A stretch of DNA of 64,000 bases from Symbiodinium natans (Eukaryota > Sar > Dinophyceae > Suessiales > Symbiodiniaceae), in NCBI GenBank assembly GCA_905221605.1, contig CAJNDS010000312.1, positions 15,001-79,000 of the forward strand. Direction: 5' to 3'. The position numbers and the translations under genes are program-made. The notes beneath the pieces were generated by a model. That model did no database searches and was not told the origin of the DNA. It saw only the letters and a program-made list of their open reading frames with translations. Of the stretch, positions 1 to 13,000 are shown piece by piece (position 1 is the stretch's first letter; each line of letters opens with the position of its first letter).

Positions 1-2002
1 CTGCAGAAGGTAGATCAGCTTTGCAAAACTGAAACTCGAGTTTGTGCTCAAAATAGGGTTTTCAGGGCAGGATAAAGAGTTTAGTATGTTGGTACTCCAA
101 GCTTCGTAGACCATGGCATTTAGTATGAAAGGCTAAAATGTTCAGAACTCAGTAGCAGAGCTTGTGTGTGCCAGGAACAGCTAACGAGGATGTCAAAAGC
201 GACCATCAGCCGTCATCTAGCCCTTGTTACATGTTCTTTGCGAAGGTCCCTGCATCGGCTTCTTTCAGCAACGTGCACACAAGCACCTTGCGTGTCAACA
301 TGCACCTCGACCATATCCTCGAATCTCCCATGTTCCATTAAGCGCCAGCAGTCCGCAAACCCCAACTTTTGTACTGAGCTGTTTCAAGTCTGACCACAAT
401 GTTCTACAAAGATCTGCAAGCCGCACAGCTGCACAGCATTTCTCTCAACGTCAGATTTACAGTCATTGAGCCAGGATGCATGTCGGGTCCGTGTGCCATA
501 CCAACGCTCATGGCTCAGTCTCGCAATGCGCTTCGTGTTTGGAAGATGCGAAAAAGGCCATGTTAAGGCTCGTTTAGATGTTGCAGGTCTTGATTGCGTT
601 CACGGTTCAGACATACTTAGGCTACTCAGGGCTTTGGGATCGGGATGGATCGGGGTCGCTCGAGAGGTATGGACGAAGCTTGTGTGCAGATATAGGCTGC
701 TTTTCAGATTGAGCCGGCAAGGCATAACGAGATCACGTCGAAGTGCCAAGATGCATTGACATTGACAAGAGGACTGACAGCAGCACCTCCACGACCTCGG
801 CGTGCGTCAAGACCTTCCACTAATCAAAGGGGAGAAGGATGGAGAAGGGCAGCTAATGGCCGCTACCTGCTAACTCATTCCACAGCTCCAGCCTGGCAAA
901 TCTTGCACCGAAACCGCTGAGACTGCCCCTGCCAAAGCTTTGTGCACTTGTGTAGCATACTCCACGTTACTAGACTCAAACCTGTGCCTAAATTCAGGCA
1001 ATTGGTACTGTGCGCCTTTGCACAAGGCTCTGGGTCGCCAATGCGTTCCACCTCCGCTAGCAAAAAACCGAGGAAACAGGGCGAGAAATGGGCAAGAATG
1101 GTGTGGAGGTATCTGGCATCTTCAATTTCCAACGGGGCGCCTGGTGCTGCAAAGCACGACCCACACCACCACCATGTATGAGATGGCCTGTCGGACTCTG
1201 AGGGGGTTTAAGCCCCACTCACCGCAAGATCTGGTCTACGTGAGAAGTGGCCCACATCCTTACGCTTCACAAAATGCAGCCAATCATTTGGAAATTGCTG
1301 TTGCGCTTGCTTGCGTGGTGATCTGAGAAGCACGCGACACAACACAAAAATGTGAGAAGCTGAATAATGAATGTATGTCGCCGAGAATAAAATGGAGGTG
1401 TCTTAGACTTGCCATTGAGGGTGGCTCGGCTTAGATCACTGGATTTACAACAATCTGCAGTGCATTCCCATAGTGAAGCCCAGCATCTACACTCGTTCAA
1501 AACTTCAAAACGTTGTGGGAAGGCCGGAAAAGCCGGGGCCCTGCAGATTCAATGCTGCTTTGGTTGGCTTTTTCTGCACGGACACCAGCGTTGCGATCAT
1601 TCAGAGGTACGGATCCACAGATGCCCTTGAAGGGCCAGCGAACATCACCTTCAGGTGTTAAAAAGTACAGCAGAGCGAAAAGCGGAAGAGAGACGACAAC
1701 CTAGAAGGAAGGGTTCCAGGTTTGGTAGCTATGAGATTCAAGGGGTCCTTGTTGAACTGTTGGGCATTGTTGGGCAGTTGCATAAGTCCTTCGTCGGCTT
1801 CGGGAAGTCAGTTTACGGGACCCGGTCAGGGCATTGCTCTGAGTCTTCCAGCACCTCCGGGATGGATGCAGAGTCGGTCTCGGTGTGCGCCTTCAAGAAA
1901 AGAGACACACGCACACAGACATGATAACTCTATGCGCTGACATGCGCTGACTCTCCCCAAATAAATCAATTTTACGTATTCCTTCATGTTGGCCCAGAGA
2001 AC
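1..2002. other. no gene recognised
   Basis: I see only short open frames on both strands, without a conserved motif or a phase-consistent exon chain. The stretch lies downstream of the minus-strand exons that begin at 2003, so it could hold the 3' part of that gene. Nothing in it is distinctive enough to call. Confidence 0.5.
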
Positions 2003-3205
2003 CTGCTTTGGACTGGAGAGTTTCAGCTCGTCTGTGCTGAGCTCAACGTGCTGTGCGTCGGAGTCGTCGCTGTCTGCGCCAGCCTCCACAAGTATTGTCT
2101 GACGAGGTTTGCTGAAGCATCCACACATTCCAGGTTTGTTGATAGGCGCTTTCCTCCTCCCAGTTGTCGAGCGCACGCTGCAGTTCCAGGTCGGCAGCCT
2201 GAAAACACGCTGGATTTCATGATGTTCATATGTGGTGGCCAGTGATGGGGCCCATGACTCCAAAAATGCTATCTCGCAGGGGGTACGGAAAGTTTGGATC
2301 CGTGACAAACGTCCACAACCGGTCAGGCCTTTGCATCTTCAGCAGCCCTGCTGCTCATGCCTTCCTCAGGGAAGTGCAAACTGAACTGCGAGGATGCATC
2401 CGAAAGTAAGGACATCACCTAGACGAAGGTGCACAACAAGAACGCGAATTATGACCGACAACATCGAGCAAGCCGCTTTCTTCCCAATCAATCTCCCCAG
2501 ATGCGGAACACCCATCCAGCACTGCTATTGGATCATCATGCCGACAGCAGGGACACTTTCGATGAGATGAGATGCTTTGTCGCCGTGGACTTCGTCCGGG
2601 ACGTCGTCAGGGTCGCGGGCATCAATTGCGTCGTCCTGATCTCAAGGAGCTATTCTCGTGGCTCATGGGGCCCCCCAGTAACTGCACGGGAACCAATGTT
2701 TCAGGGGATGCAAGGGATTCAGAATTAAGGTTTACTTCGCATGATAGTTCATGCTTCACCTCTCAAAATTCTGTTCATGGCTTGGGCGGCTTGGCCACGT
2801 GCAAGCAACCATCTTTAACCATGCGCGGATCCCACCCGGCAATTCAAGAGATGGCCGAAGCAAAGCAGCGAGACGCAGCGAAAGCCAACAGATCACGGAG
2901 TTGAACCGCGACTTCAATCTGGGTTAAACTATATAGCTGGCGAAGATATGTCAACATTACGGGCACTTTACAACCGCCTACGCGGCTCCCAGAAGCAGTT
3001 CTCAAAACCTGTGCGAAACCATATACTCGAAAACAAGTAAGAAGCACATAACTAAGAGCAGTGAGTTCAACTCGTCCTCCAAGCTGTCATGCAGCAGCTC
3101 TGGGTTCTCTGGCTTGGACACCTGAGATTGAATGCAAGCGATTGAATGTAAGCCCTGCATCTCATTGGGTTTCGTCATTTCTGGGTATTCCAAGTCCATG
3201 TCATC
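2003..3205 (-). CDS. acidic protein of unknown function, partial multi-exon gene
   Basis: Three exon candidates are seen on the minus strand. The first, 3053-3205, reads DDMDLEYPEMTKPNEMQ onward and follows an AG|G acceptor. The second, 2127-2198, is 24 codons starting AADLELQRALDNWEEE after TTTTCAG. The third, 2003-2098, is 32 codons starting TILVEAGADSDDSD and ends at CAG|GTTCTC. The last two are in different frames and are separated by only 28 nt (2099-2126), which begin GT and end CAG. Removing them keeps phase 0 to phase 0. The composition is acidic with amphipathic segments, and no known domain is visible. The EF-hand-like exon at 3679 may belong to the same gene. Start and stop were not identified. 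I do not recognise the family. Confidence 0.5.
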
Positions 3206-3678
3206 CTCATAAAGTCGCGCTGAAATGCTTTGGGTCTGGGGCTAGGGTGTGTGCTACGGGAAGGAGAAGCGCCCGTGCTTCTCCCGTTGCGCATCGTAAG
3301 GAACCAAACACGAGTACTTCCGGACAAGCATTGCGGGGCTCCTTTCTTCTTTCCTGAAATCCCCTCCTAGACAAGCACTCTCAGATGCCCATCAATGCGG
3401 CGCCTCCAAGTCGGGCAGAGGCTGCGTCCGCGCGACCCAGTTGCTTCCGGCGGCTTCCTTCACCTCAGCTCAAGTCAGACTCCGGATCGCGGGAACTCAA
3501 AAGACCCCAAAGAGGTCTTGCTTGCTTCTGCAACTGGAGCAGAAATAGAGTACTTCAATCACACTTAGCACCAGTAGAGCCAAAGGTGCAGCTACTGAGG
3601 AAAGGCAATGAAGGAGGAGCTTACAGGGAAGATGCAATATTAGGTGGTGTGGTGGCCGGTAGTGGACCTCATGCCTAC

Positions 3679-3717
3679 ATTCCCATCCATATCGATCTTT
3701 TCAACAGCGGTGCGCAG
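3679..3717 (-). CDS. possible EF-hand exon (first half of the loop)
   Basis: This 39-nt segment lies between an AG acceptor and a GTAGGC donor, in phase 0 at both ends. It reads LRTAVEKIDMDGN, which matches the end of an EF-hand E-helix and the first loop ligands (D at 1, D at 3, N at 5). The rest of the loop (G, hydrophobic, E at 12) would have to come from the next exon, which I could not find. It may belong to the gene at 2003-3205. The match is short and could be chance. Confidence 0.35.
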
Positions 3718-6700
3718 CTCCGAGCATATTCAGCAACAAGAGGAACACGCCCGAGCGAACTTGACACAAGGCTGCATTGGAGCGACAAGCCCTCGGAACA
3801 TCATCGGTTTGGGGCTTGTGCTCAGACGTGCTAACGATTGTGCGAAGGGGCAACACAACTGCGGAGTGACAGTGCTCAGCTCGCAGGCCTGCAGCGAGGA
3901 TATCTTCAATGCTTCGAGTACATCCTGGCGGCACTGCGCTGCACCGTCTGTCTGCCCACAAAATCCCACAAGCGAACTGCAGAGATGCTGTAAGCTCAAC
4001 CAGACACACCAGAACGTGTCCACACCAATGTCACAACACAGAGTTGACTATGGCAGCGGCCCGTTGCAGGAGACTCTGCGGTACTGTGGAGGCACTTTCA
4101 TGCATTCCAGATCTTTGATGTGCATATCCATGCCACTACTCTTGGAGCTTCCTTCAAGCATCACCCCACTGATGTCACTTATATCTACCCTCAATCTAAT
4201 GGCCTTCACAGCCTGAACATTGGCGGTCAATTTGAGGGGTCCTGCTCAGAAGCACGATGCACGTCGGCAATCCGGGGACAAGACCTTGCCAAGGTTTCAT
4301 GTCCTGATACTTTGTCGTTTAGACTTCACTTACACACTTGGTGAGCCATTGTTTGAAGACTTGAAATGGTCATGTTCCTCCAATTGGATTGTCAAGGATC
4401 CAAGAAAGAAGCAGATTTGGATATGTGCTGACTGGAAAACCTCCACTGCCCAATGATGCCCCATCAACTCAACTGGACCTGCTGGTTTTAGCCTCTTTAG
4501 CCTCTTTAGAGTCTTTAGCCTCTTTAGAGTCTTAGAGCCTCACATCCTCTGCAAGGCACATGATCCAGCGAAGCTCCAGCCATCCAGGCTCAGGTTCGGC
4601 TGCAATCTTCTCCTGAAAGAACCAGTCCTTCTTCATGTTGACATCCTGGTGGCGGCAGGACGGCTGGACATAAACCTACGACATTGCAGGGGAATTGTCC
4701 TCAACACCCTTTACATGAGGCACCTTAAATTTGGGAGTGTTGCGAGTCACGAAAAAGAGATCCAGGGCAAGGCCACAACCTCCACGCTCCTCAAGATTTC
4801 GCAAATCCAGGGTTGATTTGCTTGCCCCCATAACTGGCCGTAGTGCACTTGATGAGCCATGGGATTGTGAGTTTGCCGGCTCAGCACGGCGCTCTTGGTT
4901 CAGGTGAGCAGTGCTCTTGCTTCACGCGCGGCCTACATCAAATCCTAAACGGGAAAGTCGGTAAGTCTCAGCTGCCAAGCTTCCGAGAAGTAGTGTTCCA
5001 CCTGACGTCGTACGACCTGCCACTGCAATGGCATGGCTGCGGCTTTTCACCCAGCTCGGACGCAATGCAACATTTGAGAAGCTGGGTTTGGGGCTCAGGG
5101 ATGAAGATATTTTCGAGTATCCTACTATGGACTACTCCTGTTAAATTACATGATCGGATTACATAAAAACCAGTGTAGCATGTATCCTTGTATATATGTA
5201 CAGAGCCGGACTACTCGGTGACCCCAATTCGCAGATATGGATCCTGTGAAAGCCATTTGACTATTTGGGGTGACTATTTGGGGTGCTTGTTCAAGGGCTT
5301 GGAGAAGCCAACTGCGTAACAAAGTAGACCATCGTAGCTTCCGAGAATTACGGGCCCCGTTTCTATCCGCAAAAAGTAGTAAGATCCCCCTTAGCATGAC
5401 ACCCCAACAGGGAGCTGGGTTGCACCATACAGATTCAATAGACTTTGTAGGGCTGCGGGTTCGAGTTACGGACCCAGTGCATGAAGCTACCTCAAAAAGG
5501 TTATATAGAGTTCACAGAGTTGTCGGACAAAAGAAATAGGGTGAATGCAGAGTAGCTACGAGTAGTTTAGGGTTGGGGATGAGGGGTTTTGCCATGGTTT
5601 GCCCTCGTTCTCAGGCGTCTTGCTTTGTGTAGGAGTCCCGAAGGCCAAACGGGGAGTTGTGGTGTCCACAGTCTATTTGGGAATCGGACACGGGAATGTT
5701 TTCAGGCGCGCAGGCATTTCAGGGAACAGCCTTGGCCAGACGCAGTTCTAGAACTCCAGATACTCAAGGGGTCCACACTCCCTGAAGAACAAAAACAACA
5801 GTTTCCCACCCCCCAAAATGCTCTCCGCCTCTGTGCTTAGGTATTGGGAACAAGATGGGGCAAGACAGGCAGGCGCCATCAATCGTGCTGAGTTTTTTGA
5901 AACAACGGGCGTGCTTGCTGGTGCAGTGTTGCCCACACATTTTTGGCCAATCCTGAGGCCCACCTTCATGGGTCCAGATTCTCTGGCTCCTCGCCTCCGT
6001 CTTCGGTTCTCAGATTCTCTGGATCTGCTTTCTGGCTTCAGTACCAGAAGTTTTCGAAGGCATTCTTAGGGTAGTTACATGGCCTTACTATGGACCCTAG
6101 TATGGGCCCTTGAAAAGGGGACCCCTTTTGACCCCTTGTATGCCCTGTACAACTTCAGGGCCCATACATCAGAACCCTTGAAGAGGCATGGGCGGCCAAT
6201 TCGGCTGTGCTATGGTGTGCTCCTCCTGTGAATCTGTGCTGATTAAAAGCGCTCTCACCTTCCTTCCTCTGCCTAGATCAGTGCGACATGCAGAGCAAAC
6301 GTCTGCCTCAAAAACGAGCCTAACTCAAACAAAGCCTGCAGGAATCAAACAGCACCGGTTAAGAGGTGTATGAGGTGTCTAGTGCAAAAAGCTGGGTGTC
6401 GCACGCGGAGAAACTGTGCCCGCCGTGCTTTGCTGTGCAGGTCCACCTCCTTGCCGAGTCGGAAGTTCCCAAGACTTGTAAGACCCAAATTTGCCCAACA
6501 AGCCGCTCCGGACAAATGAAAAACTTCAGCGTGGGGACAGATTAAAAAGCCTGGCTTTTCTGAAGCCAAAAATATCGGCGTCCTCGGCGCGTGGAGCCCG
6601 CCCAGCTGCTGCAGCCTTCGAGAATCGTTTGGAGATGTCCGGGGACTGTTGCAAGGATCTTCAAGGATTTGCAAGCAAGGTGGGTTTTGAGGGGTTTTCG

Positions 6701-8630
6701 GCTCGCCTCGTTGTCCAAACGTCGTCGGCGCTTCCGTGGCCGAGCCTTCCCGGTTCGTGTTGAGTGGATATGGAAAAGAACAATCAAAAGCACAAGGACG
6801 CCAAGGCCTGGGCGTTAACACTCCTAACGGGCCAGCACTCCTTGCTGGCATGCGCCACCCTCGCTGCATCTATATGCCTCATCCGCATCCTGGATGTCCT
6901 CTTCTGCCGGCTCGACCAGTAACGTCCCAACCTGGCATGGCCAGAAATGACCTAACAATGCTCATACCCGTATACTATGTACATCATCTCCGTTTCGTGA
7001 GAGACATTGCAATCGTGGTGTCGAGCAGAGTCGCAAGTGATACGTTCACAGAATGTGCAAACTCCCTTCTGCCTGTTGCCGGGCCTGGCTTTAAACCTGC
7101 TGATGGTTTCACAATTGACTTGGACATCATGTCGATGCAGATTATATCCGTTTGTCAGGAATGTGCAGTGCATCGCTGCAGCCTAGTCAACCGGGAGAAC
7201 AAAAATCATCTTTGACATCCGCTTTAAGTTCTACTGGTGACTCTTAAGCCCAATCCCATGGCTTGCCAGCTTGATCTGGGCCTCACTTCGGTGGACCAGG
7301 TCCTGGTATTCTGCGAGGACCTGAGCTGCACACTGACGATGGCTGACGATGCAGGCCAGCGGCATGCTAGGATCATGGTTCGAGACTAATGGTTCCTGTT
7401 CTTCCTGTTGATAAGGCCGAACCTAACGCATGATCAACTTGAAACATTATCTACCCGAGCAAGCATCGAAAATGCTTGCCAGCCCATATGCGCTGCCAGG
7501 GAATTCCTGGCCCTAGTTGCTTGTGGGTCCTTACCAGCCTTGAATGTGCAGATCGAGCTGCGTCATCCAAGTCGTCATCCTCCTTCACCCTCCAGCGTAC
7601 GAGGCCTTCGGCCTGTGACAGCTGACATGTACTGGCGCCCCGACGCGTCTGAGACCGGAACTCCCCCACGTCTGCAGCTCTGCTTCTACCAATCTAGAGG
7701 ACCCTTGCTGCTGCCAGGAGGCCTACCGCCCATCAACAGCCAACCCGTCGGCTCTACGAACTCAGCCAGGCCCAGCCTCCATAGGAGCCTCCAAACGCCG
7801 TGCAAAAGCAGCGATGACCTTGCGGTCTGATGGCGTGGATCGACAAAGTCTAGTGAAACGGTGTTTCTATGCGGACAATGCAGGCAAACGAGTCATGCCT
7901 TAGGCTCCTCCACCCAATGAAGCACAAGCAAACGGATGCAAGCGGAAGTCATACCCAAGTCATGCCTTCGCCCATCTCCCCCATGAACGCTTCAACCAAT
8001 GAAACAGAAACACCACGCTCGGGCTGACTAAATGGAGCCTCTCTCTTGAGAATTGTATAGAAAACAAAGAAATACGCCGCTCCATGTGCGTGCCACTTCC
8101 ACGGGGAAGAAGTTATGACTTGCGCGATGTTTCCAGATTGAGAAGTGCAAGTTTGTCACGTAGCACGGTGTCTCGGACTCAAATAACCATGGAACACGCC
8201 TCTATCAGCATCAGATAGCGTCAGCACAGGAAGAGAGCGCAAAGATGTCGAACATTCAGGTGCTTGGCGCTGAAGCTTTGGGCTTGAAGTCGACAGAGGA
8301 GAAGGCCCAGAGACCGAGGGATCCATTTGATGTCTTATTTGATGTCTTCTGATGTTTTGTCGCACTTCGCGTACATGATGAATAAAGCGTTGTGCTAGCG
8401 TAATACTCGCTCATCTTGCGAGTTGCTCTGTGACCCCCTCAAAAAACACGTAGGCTTGCCCATCCACAATGCCCTGAAGATTATTGTTCTCGGCCATGCT
8501 TGTTACTTGCCACATCTGCAACCGATACTCTTCTGGAGCCCACCCTGTTGTCCTGTACCAGGACTTGGGTGCGTGAAACCGGAAATTAAAAATTGTTGAA
8601 AAGGGGGGACAGCTAAAAGATGTCTCGACT
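3718..8630. other. mostly non-coding; short ORFs only
   Basis: I found no phase-consistent exon chain here. A minor tandem repeat of AGCCTCTTT type lies at 4486-4538. A plus-strand frame near 5839-5931 looks vaguely like an EF-hand but lacks the calcium-binding residues. ORFs of up to 174 codons at 6345-6869 (minus) and 159 codons at 6736-7215 (plus) have no motif I recognise and overlap each other, so I do not call them. Confidence 0.45.
4486..4538. repeat. short tandem repeat, AGCCTCTTT/AGAGTCTTT units
   Basis: About five imperfect 9-nt units of AGCCTCTTT and AGAGTCTTT run head to tail. There is no coding potential across the tract. Confidence 0.8.
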
Positions 8631-8985
8631 TGAAAGGGGGGGGGGACAAAACCTACCGAAACTGTCGTCTAGAGAAGAAACAGAGAGGGATTAGAAGAGA
8701 ATACCAGAGCTTTACTGAGTGGGAGGATGACCACGTGTAGCACATTACCAAGGATGGGATATAACTTGCACGCGCTAACCTCAACCGTCGCGAGGCCCCG
8801 AAACGAACGAACGACTGCGATCGCCCAAACAGACCACAACTCAGCTTCACGAAGCCCCAGGACGAACGAGGTAAACGCAAACGCACGCACGAACTTCCGT
8901 GGGACGGCACCCAACGGAAACAGTATGCACCGGGCGGCACCGGGCATAAACAAGGCAATGCGGACGGCACCGCATGCCACAGAAT

Positions 8986-9771
8986 TCAACGATAACGACC
9001 CAAAAACATACGGTCCTCGTCACACTCGGCGTCGGGTACCATCACCACGCTCATCACGCGCCTCTGACTCCCGCTTCGGCGAGCGGCCCTGCCCTTTACC
9101 CTTTCCTTTGCGGGGACGAAGTCGTGCACTCGCCTGTGCACCCCTGACGCCAGGTAGCGCGCAGGACGAAGCCCCAGGTCCTTGTCTTTCCCGAACAGCG
9201 GACGAAGCACGTTCTGTAACCAAACATCACGCGTGTTCTGCGCTGTCTCACTGTTTCTGAAAAGCACAACCACTGGCCAGGGCTTGCCATCTTGAGGATC
9301 CCCGTGCTGCACCGCCTCGACCGCGACACTGGACGGAAGGAGCAAGCGCATCGCAGCCTCTGCCCCAGGAGGCATATTACCAAGACTCCCTGTGCAAGCC
9401 CCTTGCGCATACTCGACCAGGGCAGTGTACACTTGTAGTTTCCAAGGGACAGGGCGTTCCTGCGGCCTCTGGGCCGGTGGGAGGGCCGAGTTCCTTTTCC
9501 ATGTGTTCCATCCTCGCTCAAGGCCAGCTTTGAGTTCTCCACTGATGAAGAACACGAGCGACCGGCGTGCCGATTCGTTTCCCACTTTGTACGCTGTTGA
9601 GTTGGCCAGGGCAGCAGTCGCAAGGACCCGGTCCTCGAGGCAGGCCAACCTTGCTTCCACCCCTCCTTCCGGCTCCCGTTCCACCTCCCGACGGTCCCGG
9701 TCGCGGTCCCGTTCGCGGTCACGACCACGATCACGCTGATCACCACGGTCACCACGCTCACGGCGCGCCAT
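8986..9771 (-). CDS. ORF1-like nucleic-acid-binding protein of a retroelement
   Basis: The ORF is 261 codons from the ATG at 9771. Residues 2-32 are a highly charged Arg/Asp/Glu tract (RDRERDRDRDRR). A short predicted helix with a VEARLACLEDRVLATAAL core follows, then a central region rich in W and L. The segment around KPWPVVVLFRNSETAQN resembles the strand-helix pattern of the RRM-like domain in LINE ORF1 proteins. The C-terminus is again basic. A basic arm, short coiled coil and RRM-like core is the usual plan of ORF1p, which packages retroelement RNA. This assignment is inference from layout, because I cannot align it. Its position, 3' of the reverse transcriptase ORF on the same strand, is unusual. 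An upstream in-frame TTG exists, but the ATG is the natural start. Confidence 0.55.
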   Translation of the reverse strand: MARRERGDRGDQRDRGRDRERDRDRDRREVEREPEGGVEARLACLEDRVLATAALANSTAYKVGNESARRSLVFFISGELKAGLERGWNTWKRNSALPPAQRPQERPVPWKLQVYTALVEYAQGACTGSLGNMPPGAEAAMRLLLPSSVAVEAVQHGDPQDGKPWPVVVLFRNSETAQNTRDVWLQNVLRPLFGKDKDLGLRPARYLASGVHRRVHDFVPAKERVKGRAARRSGSQRRVMSVVMVPDAECDEDRMFLGRYR

Positions 9772-9963
9772 GCCACGCACATAGGAAAGCGCAGAGGGCA
9801 CCAAAAACAAACACAAGCTAGGTAGCGACTTGAACCAACAGGGCGCGGACGGACTTTTGAATAAGCCTGCACATCACACATATGCTCCGAGTGTGTTTAA
9901 CGCGACACGTGTACGGCACTTGTGTACACAGAAAACAACACACAAAGCAGAACTGGTTACGGG

Positions 9964-9995
9964 ATTCGATTCGATTTTTTTTTGAGTGTTGCAAG
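9964..9995 (-). other. short A-run with CGAAT repeats, possible retroelement 3' tail
   Basis: Read on the minus strand, the region has nine or so A residues followed by two to three CGAAT units, just after the stop of the reverse transcriptase ORF. Many LINEs end in an A-run or a short tandem repeat, so this could mark the 3' end. It is too short to be sure. Confidence 0.4.
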
Positions 9996-10052
9996 CAAGT
10001 TGGCGTGCTTGCAGGCTCACCAGGGCGCGACAGGCTTATACGCTCGGCAGCA

Positions 10053-13000
10053 CTACTGTATGTGCTCGCGGAGAAGATGCATGCGGAAGCTATGAAGATG
10101 CGTGAACTCCCTTTCAATACCAAGGTCACGGCGACAATACGAACATGTAATAGGAAGCATAGCATGGTTCAAGGGGTGCGCGTTACTCATGTGCATGCGG
10201 ACCGAGTCCCTACCCGGAAAATAAGCGCCACATTCCGGGCAAACATACGGCGTAGCATCAGGAGCATGCAACCTGAGATGGCTGGTCATTGCGCTTTCCC
10301 TTTCAAAAGATCGGCAGCAATGCGGACAATCCCACCCCGCCTCACGGTACGTGCCCGAACGATGAGATAGAATTAGGTGATGACCCAGCCCATGTTGCGT
10401 CGTGTACTTTCGCTGGCAGCCAGGGATAGGACACGCATACGTGGCGCCAACCCGATTATCATAATGACGCTCCGCCCAGTATCTACCGCGTACTCTATTT
10501 ACCACAGGCTCGGGCGGCGGTTCGACGCCCACGGCTGTTTGTTCAAACGATTCAGGACGGTGCTGCTTGATCCTAAGCCGGCGCCTAACTGGTCTTATTT
10601 GGGGCATCAAGTTTGACAAGGCTTCAAGATATTCGTCAAGGTGGCCACAACTCGAAGTTTTGGCATGTGCGGTCATACCGACAAACCGAAAAAGACACAG
10701 ATCCATTTCATGGGACATGTGAGTTACCCAGGGTTCGACCGACATAACTGCAGAGAACACATCATCGAAGTCGTTTTGACCCCAATCTTGCCCATACTGA
10801 GACACAGCTTCACTAGTAAAAGCTTCCAGTAGAGACTTACCACCCACCCCTTTAGCTTCAAGCTTAAAGAAACCCTCGGCCGGTGTATCCTGTGCCGAAA
10901 TCCATTTATGGGCAGTAACAACGGCAGCCGCGAAGCTCTTGTCAGGATGGGCCGTGCTGCGACCCAGAATTTTTTGAATCTCTCGGCTTCGATCAGGAGG
11001 GCTTGCTCCAGGAACAGGGAAAGCAGGTTTGAACCACATGGCAACCTTACGAGTAGCCAACTTCCAGTCCCGCCCCTCCTGTTTTGCAGCAAGCTGCATC
11101 CATGCCCCTAGCGCAAAACCCCCTGCCCTGAGTGCTTCCACCAAAGTCTGGCGATACCACTTTCCTCTCAGACGTCCTGGCGGACGCTGTGTGCCAATTT
11201 CGTCCGGAAGGAAAGCACAGATGATCCGCTTTGGCAAACGGGTGTTTGGCATTCGGGCAACATGGCCGAGCCATCGGAGCTGTGTTTGCATGATCAGGTC
11301 GACAATATCTGGCACACCAAGCCACGCCCGCACATCTTTACTGTTTAGATGCCATTGTTGCTGTTGCCACCTCGTAACACCCGAGATAACCCGCAGACAC
11401 ATCATGACAAAGCCACGCAGCTTACGCCGTGTGACAAACGTAGTAGTCCACGTCTCGCAACCGTAGAGCAGCCTACTAATGACGCTTGCACGAAACACAG
11501 CAAGTTTGGAGGACAGGGAAAGTTCGCGAACATACCACACGGTTTGCGCGAGTCCCCAAAACACTTTGCGAGCGCCGTTAATATTATTGAGTATGTTAGC
11601 CGTACAGTCCCCGTCAAACTTAACGTCACAGCCAAGATATTCAAACGTGTCCTCGAAGTCTACACGGTCAAACCCATCCTGCGGGCAGACCGGAATGGGA
11701 TCCTGCTGAGGCTGGGTAGTGCACATGGCTTTGGTTTTTTCGACTGAAAGAATCAATCCCCAAGAAGAGACATGACTTTGGAAATCCTGCGTCATTTGGC
11801 GAAGTTGTGCATAACAGTCTGCCAATAATGCCAGGTCATCTGCATAGCCCAGCTCAGCAAGGTCGCAAGGCTCATATGTGCTATACTTATAAAGACCCTG
11901 ACGGCGTAGTACCCCGTCGACCCTGGTTCCCCAACGCAAACGCCTTCCCTCCACTCCTCTCCACTGTTCGAGCACCGCAGCGAAGAAAATATTAAACAAA
12001 AGCGGGGCAATGCAACAGCCTTGGCCCAGCCCAGTTTGGAGACCAAACGTATCAGTAAGATCACCCTCTGCAGAGACACGAACCGATTTGTTTTGGTACA
12101 AGCATTGAAGCAAAGCTACTACATTGGGGGGGACCCCCTTAATAAGCAAGACCTGCCATAGGCCGCTCCGTACCACACTGTCATACGCTGTCACCAAATC
12201 CACAAAGACCACAAACAGAGGGTGATCCTTAGTGCGCGAAATTTCCTGGGCCATGCGCAACACGAAAACCATATCGATAGTACTACGGCACGCCCTGAAC
12301 CCAGCCTGCGTTTCGGGGAGCAAACCGTTGTTTTCGGCATGCAGATAGAGTCGTGCATTCAGGATTTTGCCAAAAACTTTTCCTGCGCAAGACGCCAATA
12401 GAATTCCCCGCCAGCGTTTGCAGTACGTGAGATCACCCTTCTTAGGCATGGGTATCAAGTAATTATCCAGCCACTCTGCAGGCATGGGTGCTGCGCCACT
12501 CCAGACCCGGACTATGTGCTCATGAAGAACACGTAAGTTGATAATATCCAGGCCCTTAAGCATCTCCGGATGAATACCATCCGGCCCCGTGGCTTTTCCG
12601 TTTTTGAGCTTGTGTGTTGCAGCAACTGTTTCAGCAAAGCTGGGCAAGTCTCCGATGGCAGGAAGTACTGGTACACGTCGCAGGAAGTCAAAGTTGGACT
12701 CTTTGCAAATACCATGTACATTGAGCAGATCTTTGAAATACTCATACCATCTCTGCATCCTATCGGCCTTGGTGACCAACAAATGTCCCTTGGCATCGCG
12801 CAGCTTGTTTGGCCGTCGACGACGATTGAACAAAACCTCTTTTAATTCTCGTTGCCCCGCATAGACCGCATGTGGTTCTTTATTGTCGACTTTCTCCTGT
12901 ATCAGTGACGCTTTATCTCTCCACCACGCATTCATGATGGATCTGATTTCCCTACGCGCCTCCTTACACACAGACTTGTACACATCCCGAGGCCCTCCAT

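Noticed and set aside
5450-5480. GGTTCGAGTTACGG, tRNA B-box-like
   Set aside because: No A-box or foldable cloverleaf upstream could be found by eye.
5839-5931. Plus-strand exon with GAINRAEFF, EF-hand-like
   Set aside because: Positions 1, 3 and 5 of the loop would be Gly, Arg and Ala. All other genes are on the minus strand, and that strand is also open here.
8727-9260. Plus-strand 177-codon ORF
   Set aside because: It is mostly a shadow of the ORF1-like gene on the minus strand.
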